Source: Roseovarius azorensis
GTDB taxonomy: Bacteria > Pseudomonadota > Alphaproteobacteria > Rhodobacterales > Rhodobacteraceae
Direction: 5' to 3'
DNA length: 64,000 nucleotides
Assembly (NCBI RefSeq): GCF_900109455.1
Contig: NZ_FOAG01000016.1
Span: 1 to 64,000 of the forward strand
Positions 21,543-30,021 of this stretch are shown one piece after another. The notes under the pieces are model-generated. The model saw nothing but the letters and a program-made list of their open reading frames with translations, ran no database searches and was not told the origin of the DNA. How positions within the stretch are numbered: position 1 is the stretch's first letter; each line of letters begins with the position of its first letter. Position numbers and translations under genes: made by a program.

Positions 21543-23525
21543 ATGCACGCATATCGCAGCCATACCTGCGCGGATCTCGGAAAATCCAATGTCGGCCAGA
21601 CCATCCGCCTCGCGGGCTGGGTCCACCGCATCCGCGATCATGGCGGGGTTCTGTTCATCGACCTGCGCGATCACTATGGCGTGACACAGCTGATCTGCGA
21701 CCCCGACAGCCCGGTTTTCGCCGCCGCCGAGCGGCTGCGCAGCGAATACTGCATCCGAATCGACGGGGCGGTAAAGGCGCGCGATGCGGGCCTTGTGAAC
21801 CCCAAGCTGCCCACCGGCGAGATCGAGGTCTATATCCACGACCTCGAAGTACTCGGCGCGGCGGGGGAACTGCCGCTTCAGGTCTTTGGCGATCAGGAAT
21901 ACCCCGAGGAAACCCGCCTGCGCTATCGCTATCTCGATCTGCGCCGCGAGGCGATGCAGCGCAACATGACGCTGCGATCGGACGTTGTGGCCTCATTGCG
22001 CCGCCGCATGTGGGATCGCGGTTTCCGCGAATTCCAGACGCCGATCATCACCGCCTCCTCCCCCGAGGGCGCGCGCGATTTTCTGGTGCCCTCGCGCCTG
22101 CATCCGGGCAGGTTCTACGCCCTGCCGCAGGCGCCGCAGCAGTTCAAGCAGCTCATCATGGTCTCGGGTTTCGACAAGTATTTCCAGATCGCGCCCTGCT
22201 TTCGCGACGAGGACCCGCGCGCCGACCGCTCGCCCACCGATTTCTATCAATTGGACATGGAAATGTCCTTTGTCACGCAACAGGACGTGTTCGACACCAT
22301 CGCCCCGGTGATCGCGGGCGTGTTCGAGGAATTCGCCGACGGCAAGACGGTCGATGCGCCCGAGGAGTGGTCGCAGATTTCCTATGCCGACTCCGCCCTC
22401 TGGTATGGCACCGACAAGCCCGACCTGCGCAACCCGATCAGGATGCAGGACGTGTCAGAGCATTTCCGGGGCAGCGGCTTTGCCATCTTCGCCAGGCTGC
22501 TCGAACAGGAGGGCACCCAGATCCGCGCCATCCCCGCGCCCACAGGCGGCAGCCGCAAGTTCTGCGACCGCATGAACGCCTTTGCCCAGAAAGAGGGGCT
22601 GCCGGGGATGGGGTATATCTTCTGGCGGGAGGCAAAAAAAGCCTACATTCGCGGCAATTCAAAGCTGGCGGACATGCTTTGGGATCTTTGTGATGGTAAT
22701 GAATCCAGGAAAAAGATCGACCTCCTTATAAAGGAATTCAGGCCAAGTGAAGAAAGCGATGCCCTTCAGGTGCTCGCATACCTCGATTCTGATCGTCCCG
22801 ATCAGGCTCAGCCCGCAATCGTCGAATTGTTTGGGCAGTCTATCCCCGAAGCCGCAGGCCCGCTCGCCAAGAACATCGGCCCCGAACGCACCGAGGCGAT
22901 CCGCCAGCAACTCGGCCTTGGCGTAGGCGATGCCGCCTTCTTCCTCGGCGGCAAACCCCAGACGTTCGAGCGGGTGGCGGGCAAGGCGCGCAACGTGATC
23001 GGCGAGGAACTCGGCCTGACGGACGAAAACCGCTTCGCCTTTGCCTGGATCGTCGATTTCCCGATGTATGAGGCGGACGAGGAAACCGGCAAGGTCGATT
23101 TCTCGCACAACCCCTTCTCAATGCCCCAGGGCGGAATCGACGCCCTCGACGGCGACCCGCTCAGGGTGCTGGGCTATCAGTATGACCTCGCCTGCAACGG
23201 CTATGAACTCGTGTCCGGCGCGATCCGCAACCACAAACCCGAGATCATGTTCAAGGCGTTCGCCCTCGCCGGCTACGGCGAGGACGAGGTGCGCAAGCGC
23301 TTCGGCGGCATGGTCAACGCCTTTCAATACGGCGCGCCCCCGCACGGCGGCTGTGCTGCGGGCATCGACCGCATCGTCATGCTCTTGGCGGGCACCTCGA
23401 ACATCCGCGAGGTCATCATGTTCCCGATGAACCAGCGCGCCGAGGACCTGATGATGAACGCCCCCTCCGATCCAACCAGCGATCAGCTGATGGAACTGGG
23501 GCTAAGGGTCATCCCGCAGGAGTGA
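21543..23525 (+). CDS. aspS: aspartyl-tRNA synthetase with in-frame insertion
   Basis: 660 residues; bacterial enzymes are usually near 590. It charges tRNA-Asp. The N-terminal OB fold binds the anticodon ([22 protein letters not shown]33 sits where a histidine is linked to non-discriminating enzymes such as that of Pseudomonas). The class II core shows FGDQEYPEE, motif 2 F220-R-D-E-D, and motif 3 GIDR ending at R610. The GAD domain lies between. Residues about 365-435 (22635-22847) are extra: the normal frame would run from WREA almost directly into [12 protein letters not shown] 21543 (MHAYRSHTC) gives the family start. All catalytic motifs are intact and the frame is open, so the enzyme is probably functional. 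Confidence 0.95.
   Translation: MHAYRSHTCADLGKSNVGQTIRLAGWVHRIRDHGGVLFIDLRDHYGVTQLICDPDSPVFAAAERLRSEYCIRIDGAVKARDAGLVNPKLPTGEIEVYIHDLEVLGAAGELPLQVFGDQEYPEETRLRYRYLDLRREAMQRNMTLRSDVVASLRRRMWDRGFREFQTPIITASSPEGARDFLVPSRLHPGRFYALPQAPQQFKQLIMVSGFDKYFQIAPCFRDEDPRADRSPTDFYQLDMEMSFVTQQDVFDTIAPVIAGVFEEFADGKTVDAPEEWSQISYADSALWYGTDKPDLRNPIRMQDVSEHFRGSGFAIFARLLEQEGTQIRAIPAPTGGSRKFCDRMNAFAQKEGLPGMGYIFWREAKKAYIRGNSKLADMLWDLCDGNESRKKIDLLIKEFRPSEESDALQVLAYLDSDRPDQAQPAIVELFGQSIPEAAGPLAKNIGPERTEAIRQQLGLGVGDAAFFLGGKPQTFERVAGKARNVIGEELGLTDENRFAFAWIVDFPMYEADEETGKVDFSHNPFSMPQGGIDALDGDPLRVLGYQYDLACNGYELVSGAIRNHKPEIMFKAFALAGYGEDEVRKRFGGMVNAFQYGAPPHGGCAAGIDRIVMLLAGTSNIREVIMFPMNQRAEDLMMNAPSDPTSDQLMELGLRVIPQE
22635..22847 (+). 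other. in-frame low-G+C insertion within aspS
   Basis: 213 bases, exactly 71 codons, absent from AspRS as I know it. By hand count it holds 104 G+C (about 49%), against 41 of 60 (about 68%) in 22861-22920. It uses AAA, ATA, AGG, AGT and AAT codons that neighbours avoid. The encoded peptide is hydrophilic and helical ([40 protein letters not shown]) and matches no family I recognise. It contains a 7-bp stem CTGATCG-tcc-CGATCAG at 22789-22805. No intein splice residues are present. Origin unknown; could be a protein-tolerated mobile repeat or a domain acquired by transfer. Confidence 0.7.
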
Positions 23526-23527
23526 TT

Positions 23528-24241
23528 CTACTCCGGTGTGATATTGCCCGGCAGTATCCCGAAAACCAGAACCGGACAGCCGCCACTGCGCCCTGCGGCT
23601 ATCCGGCTGATGAGCTTATGGGTGCCTGTCGTGCTCGCCCCGAATTTCGCCGCGACCGTGCTGGCGGTCTCATTGCCGTGCTTGTCCAGGCAATATCCAA
23701 GCGACTGAAAGAACTCCTGCGACAACTCGCGTGTGACGATAACCCCGACGTCAATCACACCCGCCTCGAAGAAACTGCGAAACGCATAAAGATCGCGGTC
23801 ATAGGTCTGATCCTTGCTGTTCCATTCGTAGTCAAACGCAACCCGACCGCGCCAGAAATCGACCAGATGGTTATGTATGTAATCCTCGCGCAGGATACGG
23901 TCGATTTCCGGTGCCTTGTCGCCCTTGCCTTCGCGAAGTTTCACCAGCAGATCGGCCTCGATCCTGACCTCCTGATGAAATCCCTCCGCCGCAGCCAGAT
24001 CGGCGAACCGGGTCGTTGCCGACATCCGGTTGCCACCCGGCGAACGGATCTCGGTGCGGCTTATCGTGAACCCGTCAAGAATGCGCAGGATTGACGCCAG
24101 TTCATCCGGCGCGCGCTGTGCGAGCACCGCAGCGGCACTCCTGTAGCTGGTAACGGAATAGCGTCCTGCCAGGCTCCAGCCGATCTGCGATCTCACCAGC
24201 GCCGGCTCGTCAAACACGGCGTCCTCGACGCGACGTGCCAT
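23528..24241 (-). CDS. type II restriction endonuclease, BglII/BstYI-like
   Basis: 237 residues. It resembles nucleases of the BglII/BstYI group, which cut GATC-centred sites such as AGATCT or RGATCY. The signature lies in VAFDYEWNSKDQTYDRD followed by LYAFRSFFEAGVIDVGVIVT. D128, D137 and E139 have the spacing of the BglII catalytic acids (D-x8-E-x-Q), an inference by eye. It follows the MT-A70 methylase gene after 1 bp, so the two form a restriction-modification operon. Its stop lies 2 bp from the aspS stop, convergent. The exact recognition sequence is unproven. Confidence 0.8.
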   Translation of the reverse strand: MARRVEDAVFDEPALVRSQIGWSLAGRYSVTSYRSAAAVLAQRAPDELASILRILDGFTISRTEIRSPGGNRMSATTRFADLAAAEGFHQEVRIEADLLVKLREGKGDKAPEIDRILREDYIHNHLVDFWRGRVAFDYEWNSKDQTYDRDLYAFRSFFEAGVIDVGVIVTRELSQEFFQSLGYCLDKHGNETASTVAAKFGASTTGTHKLISRIAAGRSGGCPVLVFGILPGNITPE

Positions 24242-24242
24242 G

Positions 24243-24911
24243 CTATTCAGCCGCTACGCCTGAATTGTAGGAATACGTCTTCCAGCTCGGTTTGTAATCC
24301 GCATCCGCCTGATTGCCCCAGACTGTCCAGCCTTCGCGCACGCCGCGCCCGAACAGTTCCAGATAGGGGCCCCAGGAACATCCCTCGATCAGATCGTATT
24401 GCTCATCCGGTTTGCGCGAGTGTTCGCGCTTGCGGGTCTGCACCATGTTCACCTGACGTCGTCCGGGGGCAAGGGTGCGCGCATTCCTGCCCCGCGTCCC
24501 GAACAGCAGAATCTCGGTCACATTGCGAAAATAGAACCCCACACCGCGCCCGTCACTGCCGCCATCCTTGCGAACCTTGTGCCAGATGATGTTCGACTTG
24601 TAGTCGAACCCCCATGCCATCAGAACCTGCAACCCCTCGGGCAAAAGCGCATTCGGCACCCAGAGGTAACAATGCGCCGCATCCTCCAGATGCTCGGCGA
24701 CCGGCAGCGCGCATATATCCTCCAGCGTCATCGTCGGATAGCGCGACAGCCGCTTGTGTTCCGGGGCAACCTTGCCGGTGCGGTTGGTAAAGCGCCACGG
24801 CGGATCGGCCAGCACACAGCCGAACCGGTCACCCCCGAGAAACCTGCGCAGGTCTTGTGTTGCGGATTGTCCCATATCCAACATATTGAAGAACTCCACC
24901 CGGCTTGTCAT
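24243..24911 (-). CDS. MT-A70 family adenine-N6 DNA methyltransferase
   Basis: 222 residues from ATG 24911 (a TTG at 24920 would add three). The MT-A70 catalytic motif D36-PPW occurs in VLADPPWRF. Family features YPTMTLEDICALPV, HCYLWVPNALLPEGL, KSNIIWHKVRKDGG, EILLFGTRG and the SAM-pocket segment LELFGRG...GWTVWG follow. It is expected to methylate adenine in the site cut by the adjacent nuclease. No clear ribosome site precedes either start. Methylase first and nuclease second is a common protective order. Confidence 0.87.
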   Translation of the reverse strand: MTSRVEFFNMLDMGQSATQDLRRFLGGDRFGCVLADPPWRFTNRTGKVAPEHKRLSRYPTMTLEDICALPVAEHLEDAAHCYLWVPNALLPEGLQVLMAWGFDYKSNIIWHKVRKDGGSDGRGVGFYFRNVTEILLFGTRGRNARTLAPGRRQVNMVQTRKREHSRKPDEQYDLIEGCSWGPYLELFGRGVREGWTVWGNQADADYKPSWKTYSYNSGVAAE

Positions 24912-25024
24912 GGTGAACAATACTGGAACATAGCCCTTTCCATCCGGTTAACACAAGCGCGGTTTCGCATCCCGCTCACACCATTCACTTGGCGACCCCG
25001 CCACGGCAGGATAAACCGTCACAC

Positions 25025-25729
25025 ATGACCGATGACCGCCCCCTCGCCGATTGGCGCCCCCCGCCCCCGCCCGACGGATCGCCTCTTGCCGGGCGCTATG
25101 CACGCCTCGAACGGCTCGATGCCGACCGGCACGCCGCAGATCTGCACGCCGCGAATTGCGCCGACGACGCGATCTGGGATTATCTGCCCTACGGCCCGTT
25201 TTCCTCGGCTGCGCAATATCACCGCTGGGCGCGGCAGATGGCGGCGGGCAGCGATCCGCTGTTCTACGCGATCACCGATCTGGACAGCGGCCAGTTGGGC
25301 GGCGTTGCCAGCTATCTGCGCATCATGCCCGCATCAGGCAGCATCGAGGTGGGCCATATCAATTTCGCCCCGGCACTCAAGCGCACCCGCGCCGCGACCG
25401 AGGCGATCTACCTGATGATGCAATGGGCCTTTCAGGCAGGCTATCGCCGGTTCGAATGGAAATGCGATGCGCGCAACCTGCCCTCGCGCCGCGCGGCACA
25501 GCGCCTGGGGCTGAGCTATGAGGGGGTGTTCCGGCAGGCCACCGTGGTCAAGGGCCGCAACCGCGACACCGCCTGGTTCGCCGCCATCGACGCCGAATGG
25601 CTCGCGCTGCAAGAGGCGTTCAGCCTCTGGCTCGATCCGGCGAATTTCGACGGCGCGGGTCGGCAACGCGAACGTCTCGGCAATCTCACCCGCCATGTGC
25701 GCGCGGCCTCCGATCCCGCGCTGGGCTAG
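25025..25729 (+). CDS. GNAT family N-acetyltransferase (RimJ/RimL-like)
   Basis: 234 residues. It transfers acetyl from acetyl-CoA to an amino group. The fold is seen in ARLERLDADRHAADLHAA, a central strand GSIEVGHINFAPALKRTRAA with the acetyl-CoA-binding region, and the last motif NLPSRRAAQRLGLSYEGVFR. It resembles RimJ/RimL-type enzymes, which act on protein N-termini or small molecules; the substrate cannot be read. ATG 25025 follows AGGATAA. It lies beside the restriction-modification pair but looks like an ordinary core gene in composition. Confidence 0.82.
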   Translation: MTDDRPLADWRPPPPPDGSPLAGRYARLERLDADRHAADLHAANCADDAIWDYLPYGPFSSAAQYHRWARQMAAGSDPLFYAITDLDSGQLGGVASYLRIMPASGSIEVGHINFAPALKRTRAATEAIYLMMQWAFQAGYRRFEWKCDARNLPSRRAAQRLGLSYEGVFRQATVVKGRNRDTAWFAAIDAEWLALQEAFSLWLDPANFDGAGRQRERLGNLTRHVRAASDPALG

Positions 25730-26427
25730 ATCGCCATCCGCGCGGCCAGCCGCGCCTTGATCAACCCGCTCACCCGGGCAATCCCGGCCCCGGACCCATG
25801 CCCGGTCAGCGCTTCGGCGGCCTGCGCCAGCGCACGGTCCCCCGCCGCGCGCGCCACACCGCTCAGGAATTGCGCCACATAGGCCAGCACGGCGGCACTC
25901 TGCCCGCTCTCCATCAGGCTCTGCACATGCTCCAGATCGTCGCGATAGGCCAGCGGATCGGGGCTGACCACCTCGTCGCTGACGCCGTAGGGTCCGACCG
26001 GGCAGCGCTCGGGCGGCAGGTGGCGCAGCACCGCCTGCTGAAACGCCCCCAGACTTTCCACCGGCTTGGGCAAAAATCCGTCCGCCCCCGCCGCCAGCGC
26101 CGCCACACCCGCCGACGCATCGCCGCTGATCGCCAGAATCACGCCGACGCGCGGGCGTGCCTGATCCAGATCGGCGATCAGATTAACCCCCGACCCGTCC
26201 GGCAGACCCAGATCAATGATCACCACCGAGGGGCGGTAGACCTGCAGATGTCGCCGTGCCGACACCAGGCAATCGGCGCGCCGGATCCGCGCCCCGCTGC
26301 GCAGACACATCAGCCGCAACGCCTCTGACGCATAGCGGCTGTCCTCGACCGCCAGCACGGTCATGCCCAGAAGCGGGCGCTGGGCACTGGGCGCGCGCAA
26401 CGGCGCAAGGCTGTCAACATCACTCAT
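25726..26427 (-). CDS. response regulator receiver-domain protein
   Basis: 233 residues. The N-terminal receiver domain carries acidic residues in AVEDS, the phospho-acceptor D72 in VIIDLGLPDGSG and the conserved K121 in GFLPKP. The C-terminal roughly 100 residues (YRDDLEHVQSLMESGQSAAV; LSGVARAAGDRALAQAAEAL) are alpha-helical, with no DNA-binding or enzymatic motif recognised. No histidine kinase is adjacent, so it is an orphan. Its end overlaps that of the GNAT gene by 4 bp (convergent). Confidence 0.83.
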   Translation of the reverse strand: MSDVDSLAPLRAPSAQRPLLGMTVLAVEDSRYASEALRLMCLRSGARIRRADCLVSARRHLQVYRPSVVIIDLGLPDGSGVNLIADLDQARPRVGVILAISGDASAGVAALAAGADGFLPKPVESLGAFQQAVLRHLPPERCPVGPYGVSDEVVSPDPLAYRDDLEHVQSLMESGQSAAVLAYVAQFLSGVARAAGDRALAQAAEALTGHGSGAGIARVSGLIKARLAARMAI

Positions 26428-26576
26428 GGCGCTGATCCTTCTCGTGATCCTCAGGCCATCAGCATGGCGCGGCTTTGGTGAACGTCAGGTTAATGCGCGG
26501 ATTGCGGCCGCCTGTCGCTTGTCACAGTCGCGCATCACCCCCATAACAGGACCAGACCAGACGAAAGGACCGCCCC

Positions 26577-26981
26577 ATGATCGGACGCCTCAACCACGTG
26601 GCCATCGCCGTGCCCGACCTGACAGCCGCCGCTGACCAGTATCGCACCGCATTGGGTGCCCGTGTAGGTCCGCCGCAGGACGAACCCGATCACGGCGTCA
26701 CGGTCGTTTTCATCGAACTACCCAACACCAAGATCGAATTGCTCTATCCCCTCGGAGAAAACAGCCCGATCAACGGCTTTCTGGAAAAGAACCCCTCGGG
26801 CGGCATCCACCATGTCTGCTACGAGGTCGAGGATATCATCGCCGCGCGCGACCACCTGAAATCCACCGGCGCGCGCGTTCTGGGCAACGGCGAGCCAAAG
26901 ATCGGCGCGCATGGCAAGCCGGTGCTCTTCCTGCATCCCAAGGATTTCAACGGCTGCCTCGTGGAACTGGAGCAGGTCTGA
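26577..26981 (+). CDS. mce: methylmalonyl-CoA epimerase
   Basis: 134 residues, vicinal-oxygen-chelate fold. It interconverts (S)- and (R)-methylmalonyl-CoA in propionate and ethylmalonyl-CoA metabolism. Metal and substrate motifs are LNHVAIAVPDL (metal His), VVFIELPNTKIELLYPLGE, GGIHHVCYEVEDI and the terminal FLHPKDFNGCLVELEQV. A good ribosome site (GAAAGGA) precedes ATG 26577. It shares a TGATG stop-start with the following DUF1467 gene, a pairing common in alphaproteobacteria. Confidence 0.94.
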   Translation: MIGRLNHVAIAVPDLTAAADQYRTALGARVGPPQDEPDHGVTVVFIELPNTKIELLYPLGENSPINGFLEKNPSGGIHHVCYEVEDIIAARDHLKSTGARVLGNGEPKIGAHGKPVLFLHPKDFNGCLVELEQV

Positions 26982-27265
26982 TGGGCATCACCTCCGCCAT
27001 CGTCCTCTTCGCGGTGATCTGGTTCATGACCTTCTTCGTCGTGCTGCCGATTCGCATCCAGACCCAAGGCGATCTGGGCAAGGTCACCCCCGGCACCCAT
27101 GCAGGCTCCCCCGAACATCACCACCTCAGGAAAAAGGCCTGGATCACCACCGGCATCGCCCTCGTGCTCTGGATCATCATCGGCGGCACGATCATTTCCG
27201 GCGCGATCACCGTGCGCGATCTCGACATGTTCAACCGGATGGGGCCCGCGACCGCGACTGAATAG
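26981..27265 (+). CDS. DUF1467 family small membrane protein
   Basis: 94 residues with two membrane segments (ITSAIVLFAVIWFMTFFVVL and WITTGIALVLWIIIGGTII) separated by a polar loop rich in Gly/His (GTHAGSPEHHHLRKK). It is coupled to mce by TGATG. The function is unknown; the conserved link to mce suggests a role tied to the same expression unit rather than a proven pathway step. Its last 35 bases overlap the convergent EI24 gene. Confidence 0.88.
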   Translation: MGITSAIVLFAVIWFMTFFVVLPIRIQTQGDLGKVTPGTHAGSPEHHHLRKKAWITTGIALVLWIIIGGTIISGAITVRDLDMFNRMGPATATE

Positions 27266-27950
27266 CGTGATGGATATGGGTGAACGTGGCCGCGCCCAGA
27301 ATTGGTATGAGCAGGTTTACCAGCGGCACCGAGAGCGGCATCGCCATCAGCACCCCCGCCGCCCAGATCGTCATCCGGTGCCTGCGGCGCAGCGCCCGCG
27401 CCTCCGCCCGCCCCACCCGGCGCATCGCGGCCAGCTGGAAATACTCCATTCCCAGCAGATACCCGTTCAACCCCCAGAAGATGAAGAGCGCGAAGGGCGA
27501 GAGGATCACGTAGAGAAAGAGCGCGAGGATGTTCGCGCCGATGATCACACCGAGAAAATTCACCGTGTCGCGCAGCGCCTCACCAAACGGCACGTTTGGC
27601 GCGGGCGGCAGGCCGGGATAATGGCGGTCCTCCACCGCCTGCGCCACCTCGTCGAGAAACATCGAGGTGATCGCAGAGGCCACCGGCACCATCAGGAAAA
27701 CCGACAGCATCAGCATGACCAGCAGCGACCCCGCGCTCAGCAGATCGCCCAGCCACGTCACCTCGCCCAGAAGCGGCAGGCTGGTGCTGTCGCCCACCGT
27801 CCATTGGATCACCCAGAGCACCGCCGCATAGACCGCGATCAAGAGCGCCAGCGTCAATCCGACGCCCAGGATCAGAACCCGGCGGAACCGGGGATCGCCG
27901 ACCTGCCCGACAGCCTTGAGGAAACTGGCGAAAATCATTCCGAAACCCAT
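27231..27950 (-). CDS. EI24 domain-containing membrane protein (CysZ-like)
   Basis: 239 residues. It has about four long membrane spans (ILGVGLTLALLIAVYAAVL; LLVMLMLSVFLMVPVASAIT; LGVIIGANILALFLYVILSP; plus a C-terminal pair), with the EI24/CysZ hallmark YPGLPPAPN and FWGLNGYLLGMEYFQLAA. CysZ members import sulfate, but this remote branch is uncharacterised. The start at 27950 is uncertain; ATG 27938 (MIFASFLKA) is an equally good alternative. It overlaps the nitroreductase gene by 16 bases upstream. Confidence 0.8.
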   Translation of the reverse strand: MGFGMIFASFLKAVGQVGDPRFRRVLILGVGLTLALLIAVYAAVLWVIQWTVGDSTSLPLLGEVTWLGDLLSAGSLLVMLMLSVFLMVPVASAITSMFLDEVAQAVEDRHYPGLPPAPNVPFGEALRDTVNFLGVIIGANILALFLYVILSPFALFIFWGLNGYLLGMEYFQLAAMRRVGRAEARALRRRHRMTIWAAGVLMAMPLSVPLVNLLIPILGAATFTHIHHAIQSRSRAPSG

Positions 27951-28513
27951 GTGGTGATCGCGTCGATATCCGGGCGCGGGCGCTCGGGCGGCGCGACGCC
28001 TTCGCTGCCGATATGGATGAGCCCGGCCACCCGCTCATGCTCCGCCAGCCCCAGGGCGGCCCCGGCGAAATCCCGGTCCTGGCTCGCCCAGCCGGTCAGC
28101 CAGTTGGCCCCCCAGCCGGCGGCAAGCGCGGCGTTGAGCAGCCCCAGACAGACGCAGGCCGCCGAATACATCTGCTCGATGGCGGGGATCTTCTCGGATG
28201 GCTTCGGACTCTCGATCACCGCCACCGCCAGATGTGCATCCGCAAACTGTGAAACCTGCTTGGCGATATCCTCGGGCCCCTTGCCCAGCCGCGCGCCGAC
28301 CGAAGGCACCAGCCCCGCCAGCCGCAAGAGTGCCGCACGCTCCAGCACGATCATCCGCCACGGCTCCAGCTTGCCGTGATCGGGGCTGCGCGCGGCGGCG
28401 ATCAGCAGCGGGCGCAGGGCCGCGCGATCCGGCACCGGCAGGATCAGCGTCTTTGCCGGCCGTGACCGGCGGGTTTGCAGGAATTCCAATGCGGCTTGGT
28501 TGGGCTGGGGCAT
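27935..28513 (-). CDS. nitroreductase family protein (YdjA-like)
   Basis: 192 residues, FMN-dependent NAD(P)H oxidoreductase fold of the short YdjA type. Motifs are FLQTRRSRPAKTL at the N-terminus (FMN phosphate contact), ARSPDHGKLEPWRMIV, and GWGANWLTGWASQD near the end. The physiological electron acceptor is unknown. ATG 28513 is preferred over an upstream in-frame start because GAGAAAGAG lies just ahead and MPQPNQAALEFL is the family start. Coupled with the EI24 gene. Confidence 0.87.
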   Translation of the reverse strand: MPQPNQAALEFLQTRRSRPAKTLILPVPDRAALRPLLIAAARSPDHGKLEPWRMIVLERAALLRLAGLVPSVGARLGKGPEDIAKQVSQFADAHLAVAVIESPKPSEKIPAIEQMYSAACVCLGLLNAALAAGWGANWLTGWASQDRDFAGAALGLAEHERVAGLIHIGSEGVAPPERPRPDIDAITTWVSE

Positions 28514-28628
28514 GGTGCTCTTTCTCACTCGGGACGCCCCCACATGTCGGCAAAGCCGCGCCCGGGGTCAAGGGCCAAGCGGCGGAAACCGCGTTGAACC
28601 GCACAGTCCCCCCGGCTAGGCATATGCC

Positions 28629-28883
28629 ATGGACATCCCCGATCTCAGCTCCCTTGCCCGGCCCGGCACGCGCATCGCCCTGCGCGTCACCCCCAGGGCA
28701 TCGCGCAACCGGATCGTGGCCGAGGGCGATACCCTGCGCGTCTATGTCACCACCCCGCCCGAGGACGGCAAGGCCAACGCCGCCGTGCTCAAACTGCTGG
28801 CCAAGGCGCTCGGCCTGCCCAAATCACGGCTGACGCTGATCCACGGGCAAACCTCGCGCGACAAGGTGTTTCAGGTCTCGTAG
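28629..28883 (+). CDS. DUF167 / YggU family protein
   Basis: 84 residues, normal length for the family. Signature residues are RVTPRASRNRI, TTPPEDGKANAAVLKLLAKA and SRLTLIHGQTSRDKVFQV. It is a small soluble alpha/beta protein of unknown function. It is convergent with kdsD, with 21 bp between the stops that hold a REP-like hairpin. Confidence 0.9.
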   Translation: MDIPDLSSLARPGTRIALRVTPRASRNRIVAEGDTLRVYVTTPPEDGKANAAVLKLLAKALGLPKSRLTLIHGQTSRDKVFQVS

Positions 28884-28884
28884 A

Positions 28885-28900
28885 CCGGGCTTCAGCCCGG
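28885..28900. repeat. REP-like hairpin between convergent genes
   Basis: CCGGGCT-TC-AGCCCGG, a perfect 7-bp stem. It resembles the GCCGGGCTTTGGCCCGGC units found between rpoB and rpoC. It fills the gap between the DUF167 and kdsD stops and may end transcription in both directions, though no T-run follows. Confidence 0.5.
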
Positions 28901-28904
28901 CGCC

Positions 28905-29864
28905 CTACGCCACCCCCGCCCGCAGCGCGTCATGGATATGCACCAGCCCGCGCAGCATCCCGTCCTCATCCACCGCGAAAAGCGCGCTGATCTTGTAGGT
29001 GTTCATCACGCCCAACGCCTCGGACAACAGCGCCTCGGGCGCAATGCTGCGCGGATTGCGGGTGGCGACCTCTCCGGCGCTGCGCGCCATCAGATCCGAC
29101 AGGTTGCGCCGCAGGTCGCCATCGGTGATGACACCTAACAGCCGCCCGCCCTCGGCCACCGCCGCCACACCAAACCCCTTGGCGGTCATCTCTATCAGCG
29201 TCTCCCCCATCGGCGTCGCCTCCCGCACCACCGGCAGCGCGGCGCCGGTATGCATGACCGACGACACCCGCAATAGCTGCGCCCCCAGCGTGCCGCCGGG
29301 ATGAAAAGCCAGGAAATTCTCGCGCTCGAAACCGCGCAGACGCATCATCGCCACCGCCAGCGCATCGCCCAGCGCCATCGTGCAGGTCGTGCTGGTGGTG
29401 GGCGCCATGCCGATGGCGCAGGCCTCGGGTGCATCGGGCAGTTGCAACAGATGATCGGCCTGCTGCGCCAGCGTGCTGTCCGCCTTCTTGGTGATCGCGA
29501 TCAGCGGAATGGCAAAACGGCGGGTATGGGCGATGATATCGGCCAACTCGCGCGTCTCGCCGGAATTCGAGATCAGGATCACCGCATCCTGATCCGTGAT
29601 CATTCCCAGATCGCCATGACTCGCCTCGCCGGGATGGACGTATTGCGCCGGACTGCCGGTGCTGGCCATGGTTGCGGCGATCTTGGCGGCGATATGCCCC
29701 GACTTGCCCATGCCCGAGACGATCACCCGCCCCCGCACCTGCAAGAGCCGCGCCACCACCGCGTCGAAATCCGCGGGCAACGCCGCCTGCATCGCCACAA
29801 GCGCCTCGGCCTCGATTCTGATCACCTCGCGGGCGATCTGGGTGGACGTCTGTGTCGCTGACAT
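28905..29864 (-). CDS. kdsD: arabinose-5-phosphate isomerase KdsD (KpsF/GutQ family)
   Basis: 319 residues. It converts ribulose-5-phosphate to arabinose-5-phosphate, the Kdo precursor for lipopolysaccharide. The SIS domain is seen in RVIVSGMGKSGHIAAKIAAT, GEASHGDLGMI, ILISNSGETREL and MAPTTSTTCTMALGDALA. Two CBS repeats occupy about residues 195-319 (SSVMHTGAALPVVREATPM; VATRNPRSIAPEALLSEALG). ATG 29864 follows AGGAGCCCTGTCA. An upstream open frame lacks family support. Confidence 0.93.
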   Translation of the reverse strand: MSATQTSTQIAREVIRIEAEALVAMQAALPADFDAVVARLLQVRGRVIVSGMGKSGHIAAKIAATMASTGSPAQYVHPGEASHGDLGMITDQDAVILISNSGETRELADIIAHTRRFAIPLIAITKKADSTLAQQADHLLQLPDAPEACAIGMAPTTSTTCTMALGDALAVAMMRLRGFERENFLAFHPGGTLGAQLLRVSSVMHTGAALPVVREATPMGETLIEMTAKGFGVAAVAEGGRLLGVITDGDLRRNLSDLMARSAGEVATRNPRSIAPEALLSEALGVMNTYKISALFAVDEDGMLRGLVHIHDALRAGVA

Positions 29865-30021
29865 TGACAGGGCTCCTATATGCGTTCGCACTGATAGCGC
29901 GACGCGGGCGCGAGGCCAAGCGACAGGATGCCGGGGCCGGGTATTTCCGCCGGACACAACCTGCAATCTCTCACGATTTTGCTACTGGTCACCGCCCGCG
30001 CACCGCCATAACGTCGCCACC

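Noticed and set aside
22789-22805. 7-bp stem within the aspS insertion as proof of a palindromic mobile element
   Set aside because: One short stem is expected by chance, and the insert ends do not pair with each other beyond six bases.
22635-22847. Intein in aspS
   Set aside because: The segment is too short, lacks a Cys/Ser at its first residue, and lacks a terminal His-Asn followed by Cys/Ser/Thr.
22635-22847. Frameshifted or broken aspS
   Set aside because: The frame is continuous on both sides and the insert is exactly 71 codons, so no frameshift is needed.
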